DNA of 20,943 bases from JAAYAY01 sp964429355 (GTDB taxonomy: Bacteria; Planctomycetota; Planctomycetia; Pirellulales; Thermoguttaceae): positions 1 through 20,943 of the forward strand of contig CAYSCH010000138.1 in NCBI GenBank assembly GCA_964429355.1, given 5' to 3'. Positions 6,672-15,041 of this stretch are shown piece after piece. A model generated the notes under the pieces. That model was not told the origin of the DNA and did not search any database. It saw only the letters and a list, made by a program, of their open reading frames with translations. The translations under genes and the position numbers were made by a program. Position 1 is the stretch's first letter, and each line of letters opens with the position of its first letter.

Positions 6672-9158
6672 ATGGTCCGTGCACCTCTCCTTACGACGTT
6701 CCTCCTCGGAACTCTCGTCCTGGCCTCGGCGCAGGCCGAACCGGACGAGAAACCGGGCGCTCGCACGTGGGCGACCCGGGCGCTTCTCGGACAATCAGCT
6801 CCCATCCCACCACAGCCCGGGCTGGAGCTGCGACGGCAAGACTACGACACCTTGGGCCTCGGCAAGTCGTCGCGCCTCGGCCCGCTCCAGATCGGAACGA
6901 AACGATACCAGCATGGGATCGGGACCCACGCCGTCAGCGAAATCGTGGTGCGATTGCCCAAGCCGGGCCGCCAGTTCCAGGCGGAAGTGGGTGTCGACGC
7001 CGGTTGGCCCGGCAGCGTCGTCTTCGCCGTCGAAGTGGCGGGACAGACAGTGTTCCAGTCCGATGTCCGCCGCGTCGACTCACCGCCGCTCCCCGTCCGG
7101 ATCGATCTCCAGGACGCCACGGAGTTCACCCTCCTCGTCCTCGACGGCGGGGACGACCCGAACTCCGACCACGCCAATTGGGGTGACGCCTCGGTCACGC
7201 TCAGCGACGCAACGCAGTGCTGGCTGGATGAGATGACTGCCAGCGGCGGCGGGCTGTCGGACGGTCTGCCCTTCTCGTTCCTCTACGGCGGAAAGTCCTC
7301 CGCTCAGTTCCTCGCTTCGTGGAACAAGTCGAATGCCGACGCTCCGCCAGCGCAGGGACGGCAGCGGCACACGATCAACTACTCCGACCCGGTTACCGGG
7401 CTGGAGGTCGCTTGCGAGGCGGTGCTGTTCGACGACTTCCCTGCCGTGGAATGGGTGCTGCGATTCTCGAACCGGGGCGACGCCGACACGCCGCTCCTCG
7501 AAGAGATCCGGCCGCTGGACATCGAGATTGCCGCGCCGGCCATCGGCAGCGACGCCCAGGCCACCGGCGTCGTCCTTCATCATTCCCTGGGAAGCACATG
7601 CCAGGCCACCGATTTCCTGCCGGTGGACGAACCGGTCGCCGCCAATGCGGACATCAACCTGGCGCCAAACGGCGGCAGGTCGTCGGACGGAGCCCTCCCG
7701 TTCTTCAATCTCCAGTGGCCGCAGGGAGGGATCGTGGGGGCCATCGGTTGGTCGGGGCAGTGGGCAATGCGGCTCCGCCGCGAAATACCCGGCAAGCTCC
7801 GGCTCCAAGCGGGACAGCAAACCGTCCACCTCACACTTCACCCCGGCGAAAGCATCCGCACACCGCGCATCCTGCTGTTGTTCTGGCAAGGCACCGATCC
7901 CCTCCGCGGGCACAACCTCTTTCGGCGGCTCCTCACGGCCCAATACCTGCCGAAACGCAATGGCGAACTGGCCATCGCTCCCACCACGTGGAATTCCTGG
8001 TTCAGCTTCCAGGAAGGCAACGGTGTGAACGAAGCCAACCAGCTCGATTGGATCCCGAAAACCGCCCAGACCGGCATGGAGTGCTATTGGCTCGACGCCG
8101 GCTGGTTCGAAGGGGGCTGGCCCCAGGGGGCGGGAAGTTGGGTCCCGGGGGCCAAGCAGTTCCCGCGCGGACTGAGGCCGCTGGCCGACGCCGCCCATCG
8201 CGAACGCATGAAGTTCGTCCTGTGGCTGGAGCCGGAGCGGGTCAACCCCGACAGCCGACTCGCCAAGGAGCATCCCGAATGGGTGTTGCACGCGGGTCCG
8301 GGGGACGGACTGCTCAACCTCGGCGAGCCCGCCGCACGGCAATGGCTGACCGATTATCTCTCGAAGTCGTTCCACGACTGGGGCGTCGACGTCTTTCGCA
8401 ACGACTTCAACATCGACCCCCTGCGATTCTGGATGGCGGCCGACGCCCCTGACCGGCAGGGGATCGCAGAGATTCGCTACGTCGAAGGGTTTTACCAGTT
8501 CTGGGACGAGTTGGTCCAACGCCAACCGGACCTGACCATCGACAACTGCGCCAGCGGCGGCCGGCGAATCGACCTGGAAACCGTCAGCCGCAGCTACCCT
8601 CTCTGGCGGAGCGACACCCCGTGCGTCGGCTACAAGGCCTGGCCGGTGTGGGATCAGGTCCAGGTGGCCGGTCTCAGTCTCTACGTGCCGCAGCACACGG
8701 GCGGGGTGTGGGAGGTCGAGCCCTATGTCTTTCGCAGCGCGGCCACCATGGGCGCGTCCCTCTGCCCCGACCTTCGGGCCAAGGACTTTCCGCTGGAAGC
8801 CACCCGGCTTGCACTCGGCGAGATCAAAGAGCTCCGGCCGCTCTATCTCGGCGACTATTACCCGCTCTTCGAAATCAACACCAGCGAACAGGTCTGGTGC
8901 GGCTGGCAGTTCGACCGGCCCGAACTCGATCGCGGATTCACCATGTTGCTCCGCCGACCGCAGTGTCCCTACTCCAGCGCCGACGTGAGGCTCCGCGGCA
9001 TCGATCCCCAGGCGCAATACGAGGTGGAGTTCCGCGAGACCTACGAAACGAAAACGAAACGGCTGATGACGGGCGGCGAACTGGCCCGACTGCGAGTCGA
9101 AATCGGCTCAGCCCCCGGCAGCGTCCTGGTCACGTACCGGAAGGTCGGCAAGCTCTGA
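6672..9158 (+). CDS. Secreted NPCBM-GH36 alpha-galactosidase-like enzyme
   Basis: The 828-residue protein starts with a signal peptide (MVRAPLLTTFLLGTLVLASAQA). Residues about 50-178 form an NPCBM domain, a carbohydrate-binding beta-sandwich, with HGIGTHAVSEI at 81-91 and DHANWGDA at 166-173. A supersandwich domain and a GH36 barrel follow. Barrel landmarks include YWLDAGWFEGGW, KFVLWLEPERV, FRNDFN with the expected nucleophile D578, and NCASGGRRID followed by WRSD with the expected acid/base D648. GH36 enzymes are retaining and mostly cleave terminal alpha-galactosides, though the family also contains alpha-N-acetylgalactosaminidases. The domain call is firm, the exact sugar is not. The gene converges on gyrB with only 53 bases between the stop codons. 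Confidence 0.92.
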   Translation: MVRAPLLTTFLLGTLVLASAQAEPDEKPGARTWATRALLGQSAPIPPQPGLELRRQDYDTLGLGKSSRLGPLQIGTKRYQHGIGTHAVSEIVVRLPKPGRQFQAEVGVDAGWPGSVVFAVEVAGQTVFQSDVRRVDSPPLPVRIDLQDATEFTLLVLDGGDDPNSDHANWGDASVTLSDATQCWLDEMTASGGGLSDGLPFSFLYGGKSSAQFLASWNKSNADAPPAQGRQRHTINYSDPVTGLEVACEAVLFDDFPAVEWVLRFSNRGDADTPLLEEIRPLDIEIAAPAIGSDAQATGVVLHHSLGSTCQATDFLPVDEPVAANADINLAPNGGRSSDGALPFFNLQWPQGGIVGAIGWSGQWAMRLRREIPGKLRLQAGQQTVHLTLHPGESIRTPRILLLFWQGTDPLRGHNLFRRLLTAQYLPKRNGELAIAPTTWNSWFSFQEGNGVNEANQLDWIPKTAQTGMECYWLDAGWFEGGWPQGAGSWVPGAKQFPRGLRPLADAAHRERMKFVLWLEPERVNPDSRLAKEHPEWVLHAGPGDGLLNLGEPAARQWLTDYLSKSFHDWGVDVFRNDFNIDPLRFWMAADAPDRQGIAEIRYVEGFYQFWDELVQRQPDLTIDNCASGGRRIDLETVSRSYPLWRSDTPCVGYKAWPVWDQVQVAGLSLYVPQHTGGVWEVEPYVFRSAATMGASLCPDLRAKDFPLEATRLALGEIKELRPLYLGDYYPLFEINTSEQVWCGWQFDRPELDRGFTMLLRRPQCPYSSADVRLRGIDPQAQYEVEFRETYETKTKRLMTGGELARLRVEIGSAPGSVLVTYRKVGKL

Positions 9159-9211
9159 AGGCGATGTTTCCGCAAAACCCACACAAACAGAAAATGAGTT
9201 GAGCCTCCCGT

Positions 9212-11740
9212 CTACACGTCCAGATTCCGCGCCTCCAGGGCATGCTTCTCAATGAACTCCCGCCGCGGCTCGACCTTGTCTCCCATCAGGATCCGGAACA
9301 GGTCGTCGGCCGCCGTGGCGTCTTCCATGGTGACTTGCAGGAGGGTTCGGTTTTCGGGGGCCAGCGTGGTGTCGCGGAGCTCTTCCGCGTTCATTTCACC
9401 GAGCCCTTTGAACCGGGTGATCTGCAGGCCTCTTTCACCGGCCGACCGGATCGCAGTCAGCAAGCCGCGAAGATCGTTCAGACCTGAGCTCGAATCGCCG
9501 CGGCGGAGAACGTAACGAGGCTCTTCGATGCCCGTGCGGTCTTGGGGAATCAAGCTATCGATCTCGAAGCCCATCTGGCGAAGTTCAGCCAACTGGTTGT
9601 TGATCGATCGCACTTCGTGGAATTCCACGATGCTCAGTTCCGTGGCCACCGGCACCTGGCCCTCGGCTTCTCCCGTCTGCGGCGCCGCGCCCCCTTCCGT
9701 CTTCACCTTCGCTTCGTTGCTGAGTTTCAGTTCTGTGCCGGCGGCTCTTTCGTTGCGCGAAAGGAACTCCTCCAGTTCCGGGCGGCTGGTGAACCAGTGT
9801 TCCTCGCGCCCCAGAAAAACGTGGAATACGGGCAAACGGCCGGTCACCGGATCCTGCCGCCTGGCATGGGAACGCAGGCTGATCCCGCGGCGCTCAAGAG
9901 CATAGAGCGATTCTTCCAGTGACGCCAGTGCCCGGCAGAGACGGTTCATCTCCTCTCCCTTGATGGTCCGCCCGTCCCCAGGCTCAAACTCGGCGTCGGC
10001 CAGTCCCATTTCCAGAAGCTGGCCTTTCATCTCCTCCTCGGTCTGGACGTAATACGTCTTGTTCTTTTGCCTCACCCGGAACAACGGCGGTTGGGCGACA
10101 AACACGTGTCCCTCTTTCACCAGGTCGTACATCTGCCGGTAGAAGAACGTCAGCAGGAGCGTGCGGATATGCGATCCGTCCACGTCGGCGTCGGTCATGA
10201 TGATGATCTTGTTGTAGCGTCTCTTCGTGAGATCCATTTCGCCGCCAAACCCGGCCCCGACCGCCGAGATCATACTCTTGACCTCTTCGTTCTGCAGGAC
10301 CTTATCCTCGCGAGACTTGAACGCGTTGATGATCTTGCCTCGCAAAGGCAGCAGGGCCTGGTACTCCCGCAGTCGGCCCCCCTCGGCACTCCCGCCGGCC
10401 GAATCGCCTTCCACCAGGTACAGCTCGCACCGTTCGACGTCGCGGCTGGTGCAGTCGCGCAATTTGCCGGGCATACCCCCCGAGGACAGTGCGCCCTTGC
10501 GTTCGCGCACCAGGAGCCGCGCCTTGCGGGCGCTTTCCCGCGCTTCGGCTGCCAGCAAACCCTTCTGGGCGATGACTTTCGCCGTCTTCGGGTTCTCTTC
10601 CAGGAATTTCCCGAACATCTCGCCGACCACCGAATTGACGATTCCCTCCACCTCGCCGTTGCCCAGCTTGGTCTTCGTCTGGCCCTCGAATTGCGGCTCC
10701 GGCACCCGCAGCGAGATCACCGCCGTCAGCCCCTCGCGAAAGTCGTCTCCCGCCGGTACGATCTGCTTGAAAAGATTCTCCTTCTTGCCGTAGTTGTTGA
10801 GCGTCCGGGTGATGGCCGCCCGGAAGCCCGAAACGTGGGTTCCCCCTTCGATCGTGCAGATATTGTTCACGTAAGAGTGGACATTCTCCGTATATTCGCT
10901 CGAGTATTGCATCGCGATTTCCACCCCGACGTCCTCGAACTGCCCCACGATGGAGATGATCTCCGGATGGGCCGGTTCGCTCGCCCGATTGAGGAACCGC
11001 ACGAACTCCCGGATGCCGTCGTCGTACTTGAAGGTTTCCCCTTCGTCGGAGCGTTCGTCGTAGAAGACGATCTTGACCCCCTGATTCAGAAATGCCAGCT
11101 CCTGCAGCCGCTTGTGAAGGGTGGCGTAGGTGAACTTTGTCACGGGGAAGATCTGGGGGTCGGGCTTGAACGTGGTCTTCGTCCCCACTCGATCGCTGAT
11201 GCCGATCCGCTGCACGTCCCCCGTGGGCACACCGCGCTCGTACTCCTGCTGGTAGACGTGCCCGCCCCGCCGCACTTCCACCTCGCACCACTCGGAGAGA
11301 AAGTTGACGACGGTCACGCCGACGCCGTGCAGACCGCCCGACGTCTGGTAGGCGCCCTTGGTGAATTTGCCGCCGAACTTGAGCACCGTCATCACCCCCT
11401 GGAGCGTGGAGAATCCAAGGTCTGGATGCTCTTCGACGGGAATGCCGCGGCCGTTGTCTTCCACCGTTACCGAGCCGTCGTTGTTGATCTTAACATTGAT
11501 TTCGGTGGCGTGCCCCGCCATCGCCTCGTCGATCGAGTTGTCGACGACTTCGTAAACCAGGTGGTGCAGGCCGCGGATCGTTGTATCGCCGATGTACATG
11601 CTCGGACGCTCGCGCACGTGCTCCAGGTCGCTCAGATGCTCGAGTTGCTCGGCACCATAATCACCCTGCACCTTTCCATTCACCTTCTGGAATTGGGATA
11701 CTTCGCTGGGAACATCGCTCTTCTTCAAGTCGTCAGACAT
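9212..11740 (-). CDS. gyrB: DNA gyrase subunit B
   Basis: The 842-residue protein is the ATPase subunit of gyrase, which with GyrA introduces negative supercoils. The GHKL ATPase domain shows EVVDNSIDEA, DNGRGIPVEEHP and TSGGLHGVGVTVVN. The TOPRIM domain shows VEGDSAGGSA with E444 and TDADVDGSH with D517, D519 and D521. The C-terminal RFKGLGEMN begins at residue 776. About 255 residues separate the Asp cluster from RFKGLGEM, whereas compact GyrB proteins of about 640 residues have roughly 70, so there is an insertion of some 185 residues inside TOPRIM. E. coli GyrB has a similarly placed insertion. The ATG at 11740 has only a weak site (GAGAA). This is the last gene of the leftward dnaA-dnaN-dciA-gyrB cluster; no T-rich terminator is visible after it. 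Confidence 0.97.
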   Translation of the reverse strand: MSDDLKKSDVPSEVSQFQKVNGKVQGDYGAEQLEHLSDLEHVRERPSMYIGDTTIRGLHHLVYEVVDNSIDEAMAGHATEINVKINNDGSVTVEDNGRGIPVEEHPDLGFSTLQGVMTVLKFGGKFTKGAYQTSGGLHGVGVTVVNFLSEWCEVEVRRGGHVYQQEYERGVPTGDVQRIGISDRVGTKTTFKPDPQIFPVTKFTYATLHKRLQELAFLNQGVKIVFYDERSDEGETFKYDDGIREFVRFLNRASEPAHPEIISIVGQFEDVGVEIAMQYSSEYTENVHSYVNNICTIEGGTHVSGFRAAITRTLNNYGKKENLFKQIVPAGDDFREGLTAVISLRVPEPQFEGQTKTKLGNGEVEGIVNSVVGEMFGKFLEENPKTAKVIAQKGLLAAEARESARKARLLVRERKGALSSGGMPGKLRDCTSRDVERCELYLVEGDSAGGSAEGGRLREYQALLPLRGKIINAFKSREDKVLQNEEVKSMISAVGAGFGGEMDLTKRRYNKIIIMTDADVDGSHIRTLLLTFFYRQMYDLVKEGHVFVAQPPLFRVRQKNKTYYVQTEEEMKGQLLEMGLADAEFEPGDGRTIKGEEMNRLCRALASLEESLYALERRGISLRSHARRQDPVTGRLPVFHVFLGREEHWFTSRPELEEFLSRNERAAGTELKLSNEAKVKTEGGAAPQTGEAEGQVPVATELSIVEFHEVRSINNQLAELRQMGFEIDSLIPQDRTGIEEPRYVLRRGDSSSGLNDLRGLLTAIRSAGERGLQITRFKGLGEMNAEELRDTTLAPENRTLLQVTMEDATAADDLFRILMGDKVEPRREFIEKHALEARNLDV

Positions 11741-11883
11741 TTCTCATTACTCGATAGGGTTTTCATCGAGGTCAAGGCTGAATCGCGCTCGTCGCACACG
11801 CCTTCGACCTGTCCAAACCAACCGGACCCGTCTCCAACGTATCTCGTGCCATCCAGCCTGCCTCGGGATCTACTCTTCCAGTC

Positions 11884-12186
11884 TCACTTGACCGGCCCCA
11901 CCCGGAAACGAAGATCTTCGATCTTCTCGTCGGGCAGGAGTTCGGCCAGAGATTTCAGCAACTGGGATTTCTGAAACGATAACTCTTGAACCAGGGTGGA
12001 ATTTGCCACTGTCACCTCCAGTTTTCCCCGGCGCACCGAGCCCGGGCGGGTGAATTGCGAAAACATCTCCCCCACGGCTTTGCGCCACGCAGCGTCGAAG
12101 GTTTCGGCGCTGCGAACCCGCGCAAAACCGCGCTTTGCCATCAACTGCGCCAGGATCTCTCGGATCGGTTCGGGGCCTTTCGCCAT
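11884..12186 (-). CDS. dciA: DciA-like DUF721 protein, predicted replicative helicase loader
   Basis: The 100-residue protein (MAKGPEPIREILAQLMAKRGFAR...) has the DUF721 pattern: an N-terminal helical part, then AWRKAVGEMFSQFTRPGSVRRGKLEV, then NSTLVQELSFQKSQLLKSL. DUF721 proteins are known as DciA, which binds DnaB and helps load it at origins in most bacteria lacking DnaC or DnaI. The ATG at 12186 was chosen; a GTG at 12225 in frame would add 13 residues but has no ribosome site. It lies 83 bases after dnaN and 143 before gyrB, the position where recF is often found. DciA function here is inferred from family and context. Confidence 0.85.
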   Translation of the reverse strand: MAKGPEPIREILAQLMAKRGFARVRSAETFDAAWRKAVGEMFSQFTRPGSVRRGKLEVTVANSTLVQELSFQKSQLLKSLAELLPDEKIEDLRFRVGPVK

Positions 12187-12269
12187 GCTTTTCTCGCAGA
12201 GTCGTTGGTTCGTCGGTCCGGGCACTCCGGCAGGCCGCAGTCTTCCGTGCCTGCGCGCCGGTCACTACC

Positions 12270-13379
12270 TTATTCCCGGAACAGCGGCATGATCACGTAC
12301 GAATAGCTGTCGGCCGTATCGCATACCACGGCGCTTTGGGAATCCCGCACGTGAAGCGTGATCGTCCCGGCCGGGTCGAGCACCTGGAGAAAGTCGGCCA
12401 CGTAACGGGGATCGAGTTTGACCGGCACTTTCGGGCCATCGTATGCGATGGGGAGCTCCACCTCCGCCTCGCCGTGCTCGGCCCCATGGCCGATCAGCAC
12501 CAGTTTCCCTTCGCCGAAACTGAAGTCGATTCCCCGCCGTTCGTCGCTCGTTACGATCGCCGCCTGTCGAACGGCCGTCAGGAACGGTCCCACGTTCATC
12601 TCGATCTTCACCATGTCGCCGCGGTTGGGAAAAACGTCGCGCCACCGCGGATAGCGCCCTTCCACCAACCGCGAAAAAACGGTCGTCTGCCGGCTCCGCA
12701 GCACGACGCTGTTTTCCCGCACGGCGAGCTGAACATTCTCCTCGTTGTCGGCAGCCGCGCGTTCCATCAGCTTGACGGCCTTGCTCGGTATCACCGTGCT
12801 GTCGCTCGTCTTGTGACCGTTGACCGCCTCCGCAGGACCATCCTGCATTGCCAGCCGCCGTCCGTCCGTGCCCACCCCGATGACCCGGTCTCCCGTCAAC
12901 TCGACCAGGATGCCGCCGAGGGCGTAGTGGCTGCTCTCGGTGTCCGTCGCAAACACGGTCCGGCGAATCAACTCGCGAAACAGCCGGGCCGAGATCTCGT
13001 GATAGGCCCGCTCCGAAAACGGCGGAACCGGTGGAAACTCGTCGGGATTCTGCGTGGGCAGTTGAAATTCGCTCCGCTCTCCAAAGATCAACGTTTTGCT
13101 GCCGTCGCTCTCGATCGTGAGCTTCGCATCCGACGATTCCCGCAAGATTCCCCCCACGCGTTTGATCGGCAGGACGACACTTCCCCCCGCTTCCACCACG
13201 ATTCCCGCCACGTCGATGCGAATCCCGATCTCCAGGTCCGTGGCCATGACTGTCGTGGCGGCCGGCGTGGCTTCCAGCTTGATGTTCTCCAGGATCGGTT
13301 TGGGGGTACGGGCAGAAGCCACACCCGCGGCAATTTGGAAAGCGTGGAAAAGCTTTTCGCGTTCACAGACAACTTTCAT
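12270..13379 (-). CDS. dnaN: DNA polymerase III beta subunit (sliding clamp)
   Basis: The 369-residue product begins MKVVCEREKLFHAFQIAAGVASARTPKPILENI and ends with SYVIMPLFRE, both diagnostic of the bacterial beta clamp. Its length fits three clamp domains of about 120 residues. It forms a ring dimer that tethers polymerase III to DNA and recruits other partners. The ATG at 13379 was chosen because the family starts directly with this strand; a GTG at 13442 would add 21 residues lying in the gap with the candidate origin. AAGGA lies upstream of the ATG at a rather long spacing. Upstream is the dnaA-dnaN gap, downstream is dciA. Confidence 0.96.
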   Translation of the reverse strand: MKVVCEREKLFHAFQIAAGVASARTPKPILENIKLEATPAATTVMATDLEIGIRIDVAGIVVEAGGSVVLPIKRVGGILRESSDAKLTIESDGSKTLIFGERSEFQLPTQNPDEFPPVPPFSERAYHEISARLFRELIRRTVFATDTESSHYALGGILVELTGDRVIGVGTDGRRLAMQDGPAEAVNGHKTSDSTVIPSKAVKLMERAAADNEENVQLAVRENSVVLRSRQTTVFSRLVEGRYPRWRDVFPNRGDMVKIEMNVGPFLTAVRQAAIVTSDERRGIDFSFGEGKLVLIGHGAEHGEAEVELPIAYDGPKVPVKLDPRYVADFLQVLDPAGTITLHVRDSQSAVVCDTADSYSYVIMPLFRE

Positions 13380-13485
13380 GTTCTCATCAATCCTTCCGAG
13401 GGCCCGGACTGTCTTTGGGATCGATTCCGTGGCGTCCTCCACGGACCATACGATCGACTGTCAACATGCCGGAGCGTTCCCTACT

Positions 13486-13505
13486 CTTCTTTAGTTTTTA
13501 ATACT
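13486..13505. other. AT-rich segment, possible DNA unwinding element
   Basis: Sixteen of twenty bases are A or T in an otherwise GC-rich region. It lies on the dnaN side of the box cluster, the same relative order as in Bacillus subtilis oriC. Assignment is inference. Confidence 0.4.
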
Positions 13506-13623
13506 CAGCAGCAGTAAGAAAGCGAGCCACTTTTCTGTTGATCGACTCCTCGTCCAGAACAAATCCCTCGTGAAATACAGGTGTTTTCGTCCACGATCGC
13601 CGGCTATCCAAGTGAGGAAAACC

Positions 13624-13743
13624 TGTCGGCCGAACGTCGATCCGCTGTCGATCGCCTGTCGCCTGTCGATCGTTTTTTCCAGGGCGATCAAGCCGCTGTC
13701 GACAACAGCCGTTCTCTTTCCAGCAATCGACACTCCATCGACA
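13624..13743. repeat. Phased TGTCG / CGACA motif cluster (putative DnaA boxes)
   Basis: Direct copies begin at 13624 (TGTCGGCCG), 13635 (CGTCGATCC), 13646 (TGTCGATCG), 13657 (TGTCGCCTG) and 13664 (TGTCGATCG); the first four are exactly 11 bases apart, about one helical turn. Two inverted copies begin at 13726 and 13737 (ATCGACA), also 11 apart. Between the two groups TGTCGACAA (13697-13705) sits inside GCTGTCGACAACAGC. The regular phasing suggests an ordered protein array. Confidence 0.65.
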
Positions 13744-13758
13744 GGTTTTCCCGAAAGT

Positions 13759-14889
13759 CTATCCGCGCAGGAGAACTCTCGCCTCCAGTTCCGCAACCGT
13801 GTCGCGAAGGATGTCTTCTGCCTGCAAACGCTCTTCGACTCGCTGGCAGCCGTGGGCAACAGTGGCATGGTCGCGGTTGCCGAAATAGACTCCAATTCGA
13901 TCCAGGCTGGCCTCGGTCAGGTTTCTGGCCATGTACATGGCAACGTTTCGCACCGCCACAATCGCCCGGCGACGTGAAGGTCCCCGCATCTCGGCCACCG
14001 ATATGCCGAAATGCTTTGCCGTGGCCTTCGCAATCTGCGACATGCTCGGGCGCCTCGTGTCGCAACGTTCGGCCACCAGGCGTTTTGCCGCCGCCAGCGT
14101 GATCGGAGTGGCCTCCAGCCGCGACTGCCCTTCCAACTGAACCAGTGTCCCCACCAGTTCAGGAACCGGCAGCGTCAGGCCCTCGGCAAGCGCCTCCAAA
14201 ACACGGTCGTCGACCTCCAGGCCCCGCAACCGGGCCACCCGGTCCAGAATCGCCAAACGTGTTTCCACGCTCGGCAGTGCCAGGTGGATGGCCAGGCCGG
14301 ATGTGAGGCGAGCCTGCAAACCCTCCCCCAGGCCGCTCATCCGCGCCGGAGCCGATCGTGAAGTCACGATGATCCACGCCTCCCTGGCAACCAAGCGATC
14401 CAGCAACACGGCAAACGCCTGCTGCGCAGACGGTCGGCCACTCAATTCATCCAGATCCTCCAGCACCAGGAGCTGCGCCCGCGCGTAAGGCCCATGGAAC
14501 TCCTCTTCCGTCTTCGTCTCCACCGCTTCGCGATACTCGCGCACAAAGTCGCTTGCCGTCGCCAGCAGCCCGGGACATCGGGGGTGAAGACCCTTCCACG
14601 CACGAAACAATCCGCCCGACAGATGCGTCTTGCCCGAGCCCGACGGGCCGTAAAGAACCAGCGGACTGTACGCGCCCGGCGGTTCTTGCAGCACCGCCCG
14701 CACGGCAACGTCAACCAAATGGTTCTCAGGGCCGGCTACGAACTGCGGCAGCGCAAACGAACCTGCCGAGGAGAATGAAGGGCATACACCATTCTCCAGA
14801 GGGGTTCCGACCAAGGGAATTTCAATGACTCCGCTCGTCACCGGATGCAGTACCCTGAAAATCCAATAACAGGCACGCCAACGGACCAT
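13759..14889 (-). CDS. dnaA: Chromosomal replication initiator DnaA, short form without domain I
   Basis: From the ATG at 14889 the product has 376 residues; E. coli DnaA has 467. The AAA+ domain begins at FVAGPENHLVDVAV near residue 46, with Walker A GPSGSGKTHL (K87) and Walker B LVLEDLDEL (E144-D145) where most DnaA have IDDIQFL. The DNA-binding domain IV has RRRAIVAVRNVAMYMARNLT and RDHATVAHGC (R339, D340, H341, A342, T343). The usual signature there is RDHTTV. The frame is open up to a GTG at 15045 that overlaps the fxsA stop, but the extra 52 residues have less GC-biased codons and do not resemble domain I. A GTG at 14841 is another possible start, just before VIEIPL. The protein binds boxes at oriC and opens the origin. 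It is first of the dnaA-dnaN-dciA-gyrB series. Confidence 0.9.
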   Translation of the reverse strand: MVRWRACYWIFRVLHPVTSGVIEIPLVGTPLENGVCPSFSSAGSFALPQFVAGPENHLVDVAVRAVLQEPPGAYSPLVLYGPSGSGKTHLSGGLFRAWKGLHPRCPGLLATASDFVREYREAVETKTEEEFHGPYARAQLLVLEDLDELSGRPSAQQAFAVLLDRLVAREAWIIVTSRSAPARMSGLGEGLQARLTSGLAIHLALPSVETRLAILDRVARLRGLEVDDRVLEALAEGLTLPVPELVGTLVQLEGQSRLEATPITLAAAKRLVAERCDTRRPSMSQIAKATAKHFGISVAEMRGPSRRRAIVAVRNVAMYMARNLTEASLDRIGVYFGNRDHATVAHGCQRVEERLQAEDILRDTVAELEARVLLRG

Positions 14890-15041
14890 CAGTCCAAGCC
14901 CGTATTTTAGCGGATCAGGTGTCCGTAGACGAGCCAAGAATGCCAGTTTTTCAGGCGTATTTTGAAAGAGGTAAGTCGTTCCTTCAAGAATACTTACGTT
15001 CCCACACCCAAACCCGCTTTCCGCCCCCCTCGCCAACCCGT

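Larger units (their letters stand above)
13380..13758. other. oriC: Candidate chromosomal replication origin (oriC) between dnaA and dnaN
   Basis: This 379-base gap is the longest in the replication cluster and contains no convincing gene. It holds a cluster of DnaA-box-like 9-mers. Read on the minus strand they are CGATCGACA (13646-13654 and 13664-13672), TTGTCGACA (13697-13705), CAATCGACA (13724-13732), CCATCGACA (13735-13743), and the outlying CGATCAACA (13536-13544). They share ATCGACA, against ATCCACA in the consensus TTATCCACA. An AT-rich stretch at 13486-13505 (16 of 20 bases A or T) on the dnaN side could be the unwinding element. Many bacteria keep oriC between dnaA and dnaN. Function is inferred from position and motif clustering only. 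Confidence 0.6.

Noticed and set aside
7080..9017. 645-codon open frame antisense to the GH36 gene
   Set aside because: The other strand encodes a full GH36 with catalytic motifs; the antisense product shows no recognisable fold.
10067..11974. 635-codon open frame on the plus strand opposite gyrB
   Set aside because: It is antisense to a certain gyrB in GC-rich codons; its product is rich in Arg, His, Leu and Val with no domain.
11741..12269. A recF remnant between dnaN and gyrB
   Set aside because: The gaps are too short and no Walker A or RecF-like segment appears in any frame there.
13649..13678. CGATCG ... CGATCG followed by six Ts, resembling a rightward intrinsic terminator
   Set aside because: CGATCG is its own reverse complement, so the pairing follows from the repeated DnaA-box-like motif. 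No rightward gene lies upstream.
13624..13743. CRISPR-like array
   Set aside because: Motifs are under 10 bases, spaced 7-11 bases and present in both orientations; no cas genes nearby.
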